This document shows, one piece after another, positions 52,731 through 64,000 of a stretch of 64,000 nucleotides of DNA. A model generated the notes under the pieces. The model was not told the origin of the DNA. It saw nothing but the letters and a program-made list of their open reading frames with translations, and searched no databases. The stretch lies in the NCBI GenBank assembly GCA_023053545.1, contig JAKZAN010000058.1, positions 1-64,000 of the forward strand. Reading direction: 5' to 3'. This DNA is from Lepidurus packardi (taxonomy: Eukaryota > Arthropoda > Branchiopoda > Notostraca > Triopsidae). Position numbers and translations under genes: made by a program. The stretch's first letter is position 1, and the number at the start of each line of letters is the position of its first letter.

Positions 52731-53570
52731 CATTCCTTACGGACTGAATTAATTCTTTAGGATTGATTGAATTCCTTTCTTACTGAATTAATTTCATACG
52801 GACTGAATTAACTCATTACGGACTTAATTAATCCATTACGGACTGAATTAATTCTTTATGATTGATTGAATTCCTTACTTGCTGAATTAATTAGTTACGG
52901 ACTGAATTAATTCCTTACGGATTGGATTAACTACTTAGGGACTGAATTAATTCCTTGGGAACTGAATTAATTCCTTACGGACTTAATTAATTCCTTACGG
53001 ACTGAATTAATTACTTACGGACTGAATCAATTTCTTACGGACTTAATTAATTCCTTTCGGCCTGATTTAATTCCTTACAGACTGAATTAATTCTTTATAC
53101 ACTGAATTAATTCCTTACGGACTTAATTAATTCCTTACGGACTGAATTAATTCCTTATGGACTTAATTGATACATTACGGACTTAATTAATTCCTTTCGG
53201 CCTGATTTAATTCCTTACAGACTGAATTAATTCCCTACGGCCTGATTTAATTCCTTACAGACTGAATTAATTCTTTATACAGACTGAATTAATTCTTTAT
53301 ACACTGAATTAATTCCTTACGGAATGAATTAATTCCTTACGGACTGAATTAATTCCTTACGGACTGAATTAATTCCTTACGGACTAAATTAATTCCTTAC
53401 GGACTTAATTAATTCCTTACGGACTTAATTAATCCATTACGGACTGAATTAATTCCTTACGGACTGAATTATTACATTACGGACTGAATTAATTCCTTAC
53501 GGACTGAATTATTACATTACGGACTGAATTAATTCCTTACGGACAGAATTATTTCCTTACGGACTGAATT
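52731..53570. repeat. degenerate satellite beside the fossil
   Basis: Monomers here diverge more than elsewhere: ctttatgattgattgaattccttacttgctg, ttggattaactacttaggg, ccttgggaactg, ctttatacactg, ttcggcctgatttaattccttacag. Several occur twice at short spacing (for example the ttcggcctgattta monomer near 53056 and 53194). Higher-order order is weak. This is what an old, no longer homogenised array edge looks like. Confidence 0.7.
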
Positions 53571-56500
53571 AATTCTTTAGGATTGATTGAATTCCTTTCT
53601 TACTGAATTAATTCCTTACTTAGTGATTTAATTCCTTACGGACTTAATTAAATCCGTAAGGAATGAATGAATTAATTACGGACTGAAATAATTCCGTACG
53701 GACTGAATTAATTCCTTACGGTCTGAATTAATTCCTTACGGATTTATTTAATTCCTTACGGACTGAATTAATTCCTTACGGACTGAATTAATTCATTATG
53801 GACTTAATTAATTCCGTAAGGAATGAATGAATTAATTACGGACTGAAATAATTCATTATGGACTTAATTAATTCCGTAAGGAATGAATGAATTAATAACG
53901 ACTGAAATAATTCCTTACGGACTGAATTAATTCCTTACGGACTGAATTAATTCCTTACGGACTGAATTAATTCCTTTCGGACTGAATTAATTCCTTACGG
54001 ACTGAATTATTTCCTTACGGACTGAATTAATTCTTTTGGATTGATTGAATTCCGTTCTTACTGAATTAATTCCTTACGGACTGAATTAATTTCATACGGA
54101 CTGAATTAATTCATTACGGACTTAATTAATCCATTACGGACTTAATTAATTCCTTAAGTACTGAACTTATTCCTTACGGGCTGAATTAATACCTTACGGA
54201 CTGAATTAAATCCTTACGGACCGAATTAATTCCTTACGGACTGAATTAATTCCTTACGGACTGAATTAATTCCTTACGGACTGAATTAATACCTTACGGA
54301 CTGAATTAGTTCCTCACGGACTGAATTAATTCTTTAGGATTGATTGAATTCCTTTCTTACTGAATTAATTCCTTACGGACTGAATGAATTCCCTACGGAC
54401 TGAATTAATTTCATACGGACTGAATTAATTCCTTACGGACCTAATTAATCCATTACGGACTGAATTAATTCCTTACGTACTGAACTTATTCCTTACGGAC
54501 TGAATTAATTCCTTACGGACTGAAATAATTCCTTACGGACTGAATTATTACATTACGGACTGAATTATATCCTTACGGACAGGATTAATTCCTTACGGAC
54601 TGAATTAATTCCTTACGGACTTACTTAATTCCTTACGGACTGAGTTAATTCCTTACGGACTGAATTAATTCCTTACGGACTGAATTAATTCCTTACGGAC
54701 TGAATTAATTCCTTACGGACTGAATTAATTCCTTGCGGACTGAATTAATTCCTTACGGACTGAATTAATTCATTGTGGACTTAATTAATTCCGTAAGGAA
54801 TGAATGAATTAATTACGGACTGAAATAATTCCTTACGGACTGAATTAATTCCTTACGGACTGAATTAATTCCTTACGGACTGAATTAATTCCTTACGGAC
54901 TGAATTAATTCCTTACGGACTGAATTAATTCCTTACGGACTTAATTAATTCCGTAAGGAATGAATTAATTAATTACGGACTGAAATAATTCCTTACGGAC
55001 TGAATTAATTACTAACGGACTGAATTAATTCCTTAATTAATTCCTTACGGACTAAATTAATTTCATACGGACTGAATTAATTCCTTACGGACTGAATTAA
55101 TTCCTTACTGACTGAATTAATTCCTTACGGACTGAATTAATTCCTTACGGACTGAATTAATTTCGTACGGATTTTATTTATTACTTACGGACTGAATTAA
55201 TTCCTTACGGATTTAATTAATTCCTTACGGACTGAATTAATTCTTTACGGACTGAATTAATACCTTACGGACTGAATTAAATCCTTACGGACAGAAATAA
55301 TTCCTTACGGACTGAATTAACTCCTTACTTAATTAATTAATTCCTTACGGACTGAATTAATTCCTTACGGACTGAATTAATTCCTTACGGACTGAATTAT
55401 TTCCTTACGGACTGAATTAATTCTTTAGGATTGATTGAATTCCTTTCTTACTGAATTAATTCCTTACGGACTGAATTAATTCCTTACGGACTGAATTAAT
55501 TCCTTACGGACTGAATTAATTCCTTACGGACTGAATTAATTCCTTACGGACTGAATTAGTTTCATACGGACTGAATTAATTCCTTACGGACTGAATTAAT
55601 TCCTTACGGACTTAATTAATTCCCTAAGGAATGAATTAATTAATTACGGACTGAAATAATTCCTTACGGACTGAATTAATTACTTACGGACTGAATTAAT
55701 TCCTTAATTAATTCCTTACGGACTGAATTAATTTCATACGGACTGAATTAATTCCTTACGGACTGAATTAATTCCTTACTGACTGAATTAATTCCTTACG
55801 GACTGAATTAATTCCTTACGGACTGAATTAATTCCTTACGGACTGAATTAATTTCGTACGGATTTTATTTATTACTTACGGACTGAATTAATTCTTTACG
55901 GATTTAATTAATTCCTTACGGACTGAATTAATTCCTTACGGACTGAATTAATTCCTTACGGACTGAATTAATTCCTTACGGACTTAATTAATTAATTACG
56001 TACTTAATTAATTCTTCACGGTCTGAATTAATTCCGTACGGATTTTATTAATTACTTACGGACTGAATTAATTCTTTACGGACTGAATTAATACCTTACG
56101 GACTGAATTAAATCCTTACGGACAGAAATAATTCCTTACGGACTGAATTAACTCCTTACTTAATTAATTAATTCCTTACGGACTGAATTAATTCCTTACG
56201 GACTGAATTAATTCCTTACGGACTGAATTATTTCCTTACGGACTGAATTAATTCCTTACGGACTGAATTAATTCCTTACGGACTGAATTAATTCCTTACG
56301 GACTGAATTAATTCCTTACGGACTGAATTAATTTCATACGGACTGAATTAATTCCTTACGGACTGAATTAATTCCTTACTGACTGAATTAATTCCTTACG
56401 GACTGAATTAATTCCTTACGGACTGAATTAATTCCTTACGGACTGAATTAATTCCTTACGGACTGAATTAATTCCTTACGGACTTAATTAATTCCGTAAG

Positions 56501-57772
56501 GAATGAATTAATTAATTACGGACTGAAATAATTCCTTACGGACTGAATTAATTACTTACGGACTGAATTAATTCCTTAATTAATTCCTTACGGACTGAAT
56601 TAATTTCATACGGACTGAATTAATTCCTTACGGACTGAATTAATTCCTTACTGACTGAATTAATTCCTTACGGACTGAATTAATTCCTTACGGACTGAAT
56701 TAATTTCGTACGGATTTTATTTATTACTTACGGACTGAATTAATTCCTTACGGATTTAATTAATTCCTTACGGACTGAATTAATTCCTTACGGACTGAAT
56801 TAATTCCTTACGGACTGAATTATTTCTTTACGGACTGAATTAATTCTTTAGGATTGATTGAATTCCTTTCTTACCGAATTAATTCCTTACGGACTGAATT
56901 AATTCCTTACGGACTGAATTAATTCCTTACGGACTGAATTAAATCCTTACGGACTGAATTAATTCCTTACGGACTGAATTAATTCCTTACGGACTGAATT
57001 AATTCTTTAGGATTGATTGAATTCCTTTCTTACTGAATTAATTCCTTACGGACTGAATTATTTCCTTACGGACTGAATTAATTCCTTACGGACTGAATTA
57101 ATTCCTTACGGACTGAATTAATTTCATACGGACTGAATTAATTCCTTACGGACTGAATTAATTCCTTACGGACTTAATTAATTCCGTAAGGAATGAATTC
57201 ATTAATTACGGACTGAAATAATTCCTTACGGACTGAATTAATTACTTACGGACTGAATTAATTCCTTAATTAATTCCTTACGGACTGAATAAATTTCATA
57301 CGGACTGAATTAATTCCTTACGGACTGAATTAATTCCTTACTGACTGAATTAATTCCTTACGGACTGAATTAATTCCTTACGGACTGAATTAATTTCGTA
57401 CGGATTTTATTTATTACTTACGGACTGAATTAATTCTTTACGGATTGAATTAATTCCTTACGGACTGAATTAATTCCTTACGGACTGAATTAATTCCTTA
57501 CGGACTGAATTAATTCCTTACGTACTTAATTAATTCTTCACGGTCTGAATTAATTCCGTACGGATTTTATTAATTACTTACGGACTGAATTAATTCTTTA
57601 CGGACTGAATTAATACCTTACGGACTGAATTAAATCCTTACGGACAGAAATAATTCCTTACGGACTGAATTAACTCCTTACTTAATTAATTAATTCCTTA
57701 CGGACTGAATTAATTCCTTACGGACTGAATTAATTCCTTACGGACTGAATTATTTCCTTACGGACTGAATTA

Positions 57773-60700
57773 ATTCTTTAGGATTGATTGAATTCCTTTC
57801 TTACTGAATTAATTCCTTACGGACTGAATTATTTCCTTACGGACTGAATTAATTCCTTACGGACTGAATTAATTCCTTACGGACTGAATTAATTTCATAC
57901 GGACTGAATTAATTCCATACGGACTGAATTAATTCCTTACGGACTTAATTAATTCCGTAAGGAATGAATTCATTAATTACGGACTGAAATAATTCCTTAC
58001 GGACTGAATTAATTACTTACGGACTGAATTAATTCCTTAATTAATTCCTTACGGACTGAATAAATTTCATACGGACTGAATTAATTCCTTACGGACTGAA
58101 TTAATTCCTTACTGACTGAATTAATTCCTTACGGACTGAATTAATTCCTTACGGACTGAATTAATTTCGTACGGATTTTATTTATTACTTACGTACTGAA
58201 TTAATTCTTTACGGATTTAATTAATTCCTTACGGACTGAATTAATTCCTTACGGACTGAATTAATTCCTTACGGACTGAATTAATTCCTTACGGACTTAA
58301 TTAATTCCTTACGTACTTAATTAATTCTTCACGGTCTGAATTAATTCCGTACGGATTTTATTAATTACTTACGGACTGAATTAATTCTTTACGGACTGAA
58401 TTAATACCTTACGGACTGAATTAAATCCTTACGGACAGAAATAATTCCTTACGGACTGAATTAACTCCTTACTTAATTAATTAATTCCTTACGGACTGAA
58501 TTAATTCCTTACGGACTGAATTAATTCCTTACGGACTGAATTATTTCCTTACGGACTGAATTAATTCTTTAGGATTGATTGAATTCCTTTCTTACTGAAT
58601 TAATTCCTTACGGACTGAATTATTTCCTTACGGACTGAATTAATTCCTTACGGACTGAATTAATTCCTTACGGACTGAATTAATTTCATACGGACTGAAT
58701 TAATTCCTTACGGACTGAATTAATTCCTTACGGACTTAATTAATTCCGTAAGGAATGAATTCATTAATTACGGACTGAAATAATTCCTTACGGACTGAAT
58801 TAATTACTTACGGACTGAATTAATTCCTTAATTAATTCCTTACGGACTGAATAAATTTCATACGGACTGAATTAATTCCTTACGGACTGAATTAATTCCT
58901 TACTGACTGAATTAATTCCTTACGGACTGAATTAATTCCTTACGGACTGAATTAATTTCGTACGGATGTTATTTATTACTTACGGACTGAATTAATTCTT
59001 TACGGATTTAATTAATTCCTTACGGACTGAATTAATTCCTTACGGACTGAATTAATTCCTTACGGACTGAATTAATTCCTTACGGACTTAATTAATTCCT
59101 TACGTACTTAATTAATTCTTCACGGTCTGAATTAATTCCGTACGGATTTTATTAATTACTTACGGACTGAATTAATTCTTTACGGACTGAATTAATACCT
59201 TACGGACTGAATTAAATCCTTACGGACAGAAATAATTCCTTACGGACTGAATTAACTCCTTACTTAATTAATTAATTCCTTACGGACTGAATTAATTCCT
59301 TACGGACTGAATAAATTCCTTACGGACTGAATTATTTCCTTACGGACTGAATTAATTCTTTAGGATTGATTGAATTCCTTTCTTACTGAAATAATTCCTT
59401 ACGGACTGAATTAATTCCTTACGGACTGAATTAATTCCTTACGGACTGAATTAATTCCTTACGGACTGAATTAATTTCATACGGACTGAATTAATTCCAT
59501 ACGGACTGAATTAATTCCTTACGGACTTAATTAATTCCGTAAGGAATGAATTCATTAATTACGGACTGAAATAATTCCTTACGGACTGAATTAATTACTT
59601 ACGGACTGAATTAATTCCTTAATTAATTCCTTACGGACTGAATAAATTTCATACGGACTGAATTAATTCCTTACGGACTGAATTAATTCCTTACTGACTG
59701 AATTAATTCCTTACGGACTGAATTAATTCCTTACGGACTGAATTAATTTCGTACGGATTTTATTTATTACTTACGTACTGAATTAATTCTTTACGGATTT
59801 AATTAATTCCTTACGGACTGAATTAATTCCTTACGGACTGAATTAATTCCTTACGGACTGAATTAATTCCTTACGGACTTAATTAATTCCTTACGTACTT
59901 AATTAATTCTTCACGGTCTGAATTAATTCCGTACGGATTTTATTAATTACTTACGGACTGAATTAATTCTTTACGGACTGAATTAATACCTTACGGACTG
60001 AATTAAATCCTTACGGACAGAAATAATTCCTTACGGACTGAATTAACTCCTTACTTAATTAATTAATTCCTTACGGACTGAATTAATTCCTTACGGACTG
60101 AATTAATTCCTTACGGACTGAATTATTTCCTTACGGACTGAATTAATTCTTTAGGATTGATTGAATTCCTTTCTTACTGAATTAATTCCTTACGGACTGA
60201 ATTATTTCCTTACGGACTGAATTAATTCCTTACGGACTGAATTAATTCCTTACGGACTGAATTAATTTCATACGGACTGAATTAATTCCTTACGGACTGA
60301 ATTAATTCCTTACGGACTTAATTAATTCCGTAAGGAATGAATTCATTAATTACGGACTGAAATAATTCCTTACGGACTGAATTAATTACTTACGGACTGA
60401 ATTAATTCCTTAATTAATTCCTTACGGACTGAATAAATTTCATACGGACTGAATTAATTCCTTACGGACTGAATTAATTCCTTACTGACTGAATTAATTC
60501 CTTACGGACTGAATTAATTCCTTACGGACTGAATTAATTTCGTACGGATGTTATTTATTACTTACGGACTGAATTAATTCTTTACGGATTTAATTAATTC
60601 CTTACGGACTGAATTAATTCCTTACGGACTGAATTAATTCCTTACGGACTGAATTAATTCCTTACGGACTTAATTAATTCCTTACGTACTTAATTAATTC

Positions 60701-62518
60701 TTCACGGTCTGAATTAATTCCGTACGGATTTTATTAATTACTTACGGACTGAATTAATTCTTTACGGACTGAATTAATACCTTACGGACTGAATTAAATC
60801 CTTACGGACAGAAATAATTCCTTACGGACTGAATTAACTCCTTACTTAATTAATTAATTCCTTACGGACTGAATTAATTCCTTACGGACTGAATAAATTC
60901 CTTACGGACTGAATTATTTCCTTACGGACTGAATTAATTCTTTAGGATTGATTGAATTCCTTTCTTACTGAAATAATTCCTTACGGACTGAATTAATTCC
61001 TTACGGACTGAATTAATTCCTTACGGACTGAATTAATTCCTTACGGACTGAATTAATTTCATACGGACTGAATTAATTCCATACGGACTGAATTAATTCC
61101 TTACGGACTTAATTAATTCCGTAAGGAATGAATTCATTAATTACGGACTGAAATAATTCCTTACGGACTGAATTAATTACTTACGGACTGAATTAATTCC
61201 TTAATTAATTCCTTACGGACTGAATAAATTTCATACGGACTGAATTAATTCCTTACGGACTGAATTAATTCCTTACTGACTGAATTAATTCCTTACGGAC
61301 TGAATTAATTCCTTACGGACTGAATTAATTTCGTACGGATTTTATTTATTACTTACGTACTGAATTAATTCTTTACGGATTTAATTAATTCCTTACGGAC
61401 TGAATTAATTCCTTACGGACTGAATTAATTCCTTACGGACTGAATTAATTCCTTACGGACTTAATTAATTCCTTACGTACTTAATTAATTCTTCACGGTC
61501 TGAATTAATTCCGTACGGATTTTATTAATTACTTACGGACTGAATTAATTCTTTACGGACTGAATTAATACCTTACGGACTGAATTAAATCCTTACGGAC
61601 AGAAATAATTCCTTACGGACTGAATTAACTCCTTACTTAATTAATTAATTCCTTACGGACTGAATTAATTCCTTACGGACTGAATTAATTCCTTACGGAC
61701 TGAATTATTTCCTTACGGACTGAATTAATTCTTTAGGATTGATTGAATTCCTTTCTTACTGAATTAATTCCTTACGGACTGAATTATTTCCTTACGGACT
61801 GAATTAATTCCTTACGGACTGAATTAATTCCTTACGGACTGAATTAATTTCATACGGACTGAATTAATTCCTTACGGACTGAATTAATTCCTTACGGACT
61901 TAATTAATTCCGTAAGGAATGAATTCATTAATTACGGACTGAAATAATTCCTTACGGACTGAATTAATTACTTACGGACTGAATTAATTCCTTAATTAAT
62001 TCCTTACGGACTGAATAAATTTCATACGGACTGAATTAATTCCTTACGGACTGAATTAATTCCTTACTGACTGAATTAATTCCTTACGGACTGAATTAAT
62101 TCCTTACGGACTGAATTAATTTCGTACGGATTTTATTTATTACTTACGGACTGAATTAATTCTTTACGGATTTAATTAATTCCTTACGGACTGAATTAAT
62201 TCCTTACGGACTGAATTAATTCCTTACGGACTGAATTAATTCCTTACGGACTTAATTAATTCCTTACGTACTTAATTAATTCTTCACGGTCTGAATTAAT
62301 TCCGTACGGATTTTATTAATTACTTACGGACTGAATTAATTCTTTACGGACTGAATTAATACCTTACGGACTGAATTAAATCCTTACGGACAGAAATAAT
62401 TCCTTACGGACTGAATTAACTCCTTACTTAATTAATTAATTCCTTACGGACTGAATTAATTCCTTACGGACTGAATAAATTCCTTACGTACTGAATTATT
62501 TCCTTACGGACTGAATTA
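57773..62518. repeat. six 791-bp higher-order units (1582-bp dimers)
   Basis: The same hinge base falls at 57773, 58564, 59355, 60146, 60937, 61728 and 62519, six intervals of exactly 791 bp. Units alternate. Those at 58564, 60146 and 61728 share ccttacgg at the site where units 57773, 59355 and 60937 have ccatacgg, and the latter have ttacgtactg after the tttattta variant. Units at 58564 and 60146 share a cggatgttattta change, and units at 59355 and 60937 begin actgaaataatt. The real repeat is therefore a 1582-bp dimer, for example 58564-60145 and 60146-61727. 791 is not a multiple of 20 because of the hinge and several partial monomers. Identity by eye is near 100%, so amplification is very recent. 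Confidence 0.9.
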
Positions 62519-64000
62519 ATTCTTTAGGATTGATTGAATTCCTTTCTTACTGAATTAATTCCTTACGGACTGAATTAATTCCTTACGGACTGAATTAATT
62601 CCTTACGGAATGAATTAATTCCTTACGGACTGAATTAATTTCATACGGACTGAATTAATTTCTTACGGACTGAATTAATTCCTTACTGACTGAATTAATT
62701 TCTTACGGACTGAATTAATTCCTTACGGACTGAATTAATTCCTTACGGACTGAATTAATTCCTTACGGACTGAATTAATACCTTACGGACTTAATTAATT
62801 CCGAAAGGAATGAATTAATTAATTACGGACTGAAATAATTCCTTACGGACTGAATTAATTACTTACGGACTGAATTAATTCCTTAATTAATTCCTTACGG
62901 ACTGAATTAATTTCATACGGACTGAATTAATTCCTTACGGACTGAATTAATTCCTTACTGACTGAATTAATTCCTTACGGACTGAATTAATTCCTTACCG
63001 ACTGAATTAATTTCGTACGGATTTTATTTATTACTTACGGACTGAATTAATTCCTTACGGAATTAATTAATTACTTACGGACTGAATTAATTCCTTACGG
63101 ACTGAATTAATTCCTTACGGACTGAATTATTTCCTTACGGACTGAATTAATTCTTTAGGATTGACTGAATTCCTTTCTTACCGAATTAATTCCTTACGGA
63201 CTGAATTAATTCCTTACGGACTGAATTAATTCCTTACGGACTGAATTAATTCCTTACGGACTGAATTATTTCCTTACGGACTGAATTAATTCTTTAGGAT
63301 GGATTGAATTCCTTTCTTACTGAATTAATTCCTTACGGACTGAATTAATTCCTTACGGACTGAATTAATTCCTTACGGACTGAATTAATTCCTTACGGAC
63401 TGAATTAATTTCATACGGACTGAATTAATTCCTTACGGACTGAATTAATTCCTTACTGACTGAATTAATTCCTTACGGACTGAATTAATTCCTTACGGAC
63501 TGAATTAATTCCTTACGGACTTAATTAATTCCGAAAGGAATGAATGAATTAATTACAGACTGAAATAATTCCTTAGGGACTGAATTAATTACTTACGGAC
63601 TGAATTAATTCCTTAATTAATTCCTTACGGACTGAATTAATTTCATACGGACTGAATTAATTCCTTACGGACTGAATTAATTCCTTACTGACTGAATTAA
63701 TTCCTTACGGACTGAATTAATTCCTTACCGACTGAATTAATTTCGTACGGATTTTATTTATTACTTACGGACTGAATTAATTCCTTACGGATTTAATTAA
63801 TTCCTTACGGACTGAATTAATTTCTTACGGACTGAATTAATTCCTTACGGACTGAATTATTTCCTTACGGACTGAATTAATTCTTTAGGATTGACTGAAT
63901 TCCTTTCTTACCGAATTAATTCCTTACGGACTGAATTAATTCCTTACGGACTGAATTAATACCTTACGGACTGAATTAAATCCTTACGGACTGAATTAAT

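Larger units (their letters stand above)
52731..64000. repeat. 20-bp satellite array, domain III
   Basis: No gene is present. The satellite resumes directly after the BEL/Pao fossil with the same monomer and the gaattcctttcttactg hinge, as in domain I. Frequent variants are ccttaattaattcc, aatttcatacgg, aatttcgtacggattttatttatt, ccttacttaattaattaattcc and tcttcacggtctg. The section after 57.7 kb is highly regular. After 62519 the units shorten and the hinge alternates between gattgact and gattgatt. The array continues past the window end. Confidence 0.97.

Noticed and set aside
50400-52850. LTRs flanking the BEL/Pao fossil
   Set aside because: Both flanks turn directly into 20-bp satellite; no repeated terminal sequence was found on either side.
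1-64000. Host genes, tRNA, rRNA or a novel gene system hidden in the satellite
   Set aside because: Apart from 33519-38283 and 50511-52730, every line reads as 20-bp monomer variants, with stops in all frames every few monomers on both strands.

Overview
The window is almost entirely one AT-rich satellite DNA array, interrupted by two retroelement insertions. The monomer is 20 bp (consensus ttccttacggactgaattaa, 35% GC, one CpG per copy). The array fills about 57 kb and runs off both ends, so its true length is unknown. I see no host gene, tRNA, rRNA or CRISPR array. The retroelement types (a non-LTR LINE of the I/Jockey group and a BEL/Pao fragment) point to an animal, most likely an arthropod; the exact organism cannot be read from this sequence. 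The setting fits pericentromeric or centromeric heterochromatin, but that is inference.

Layout: (1) 1-33518, satellite domain I. Monomers are grouped into higher-order units separated by a 39-bp 'hinge' (two fused, altered monomers) every ~240-930 bp. Several large blocks are duplicated in tandem (periods of about 2.4, 1.2, 1.9, 2.5, 0.67 and 0.79 kb). (2) 33519-38283, a 4765-bp LINE with 5' leader, ORF1 (gag-like, three CCHC knuckles), ORF2 (APE endonuclease plus reverse transcriptase), a 3' stem-loop and an A17 tail, flanked by a perfect 13-bp target-site duplication. It looks full length and young; the only damage seen is a frame change at a 15-base C run in ORF1. (3) 38297-50510, satellite, which after ~450 bp changes to domain II with a different hinge (gaattccattc instead of gaattcctttc) and a 1503-bp tandem duplication. 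(4) 50511-52730, a fossil internal piece of a BEL/Pao LTR retrotransposon: gag and the start of protease, with no LTRs, RT or integrase. (5) 52731-64000, satellite domain III. Its first ~0.8 kb is degenerate, and it contains a very regular array of six 791-bp units that alternate in two types, giving a 1582-bp dimer.

The strongest observations concern satellite architecture. The monomer is half perfect palindrome (gaattaattc). One monomer core per higher-order unit is flipped and forms an 8-bp inverted repeat with its neighbour. The LINE sits exactly inside one of these inverted-repeat sites, and uninterrupted copies of the same site occur elsewhere in the window. A stretch near 0.7-2.7 kb carries many one-base insertions compared with its own duplicate, which looks like assembly noise.
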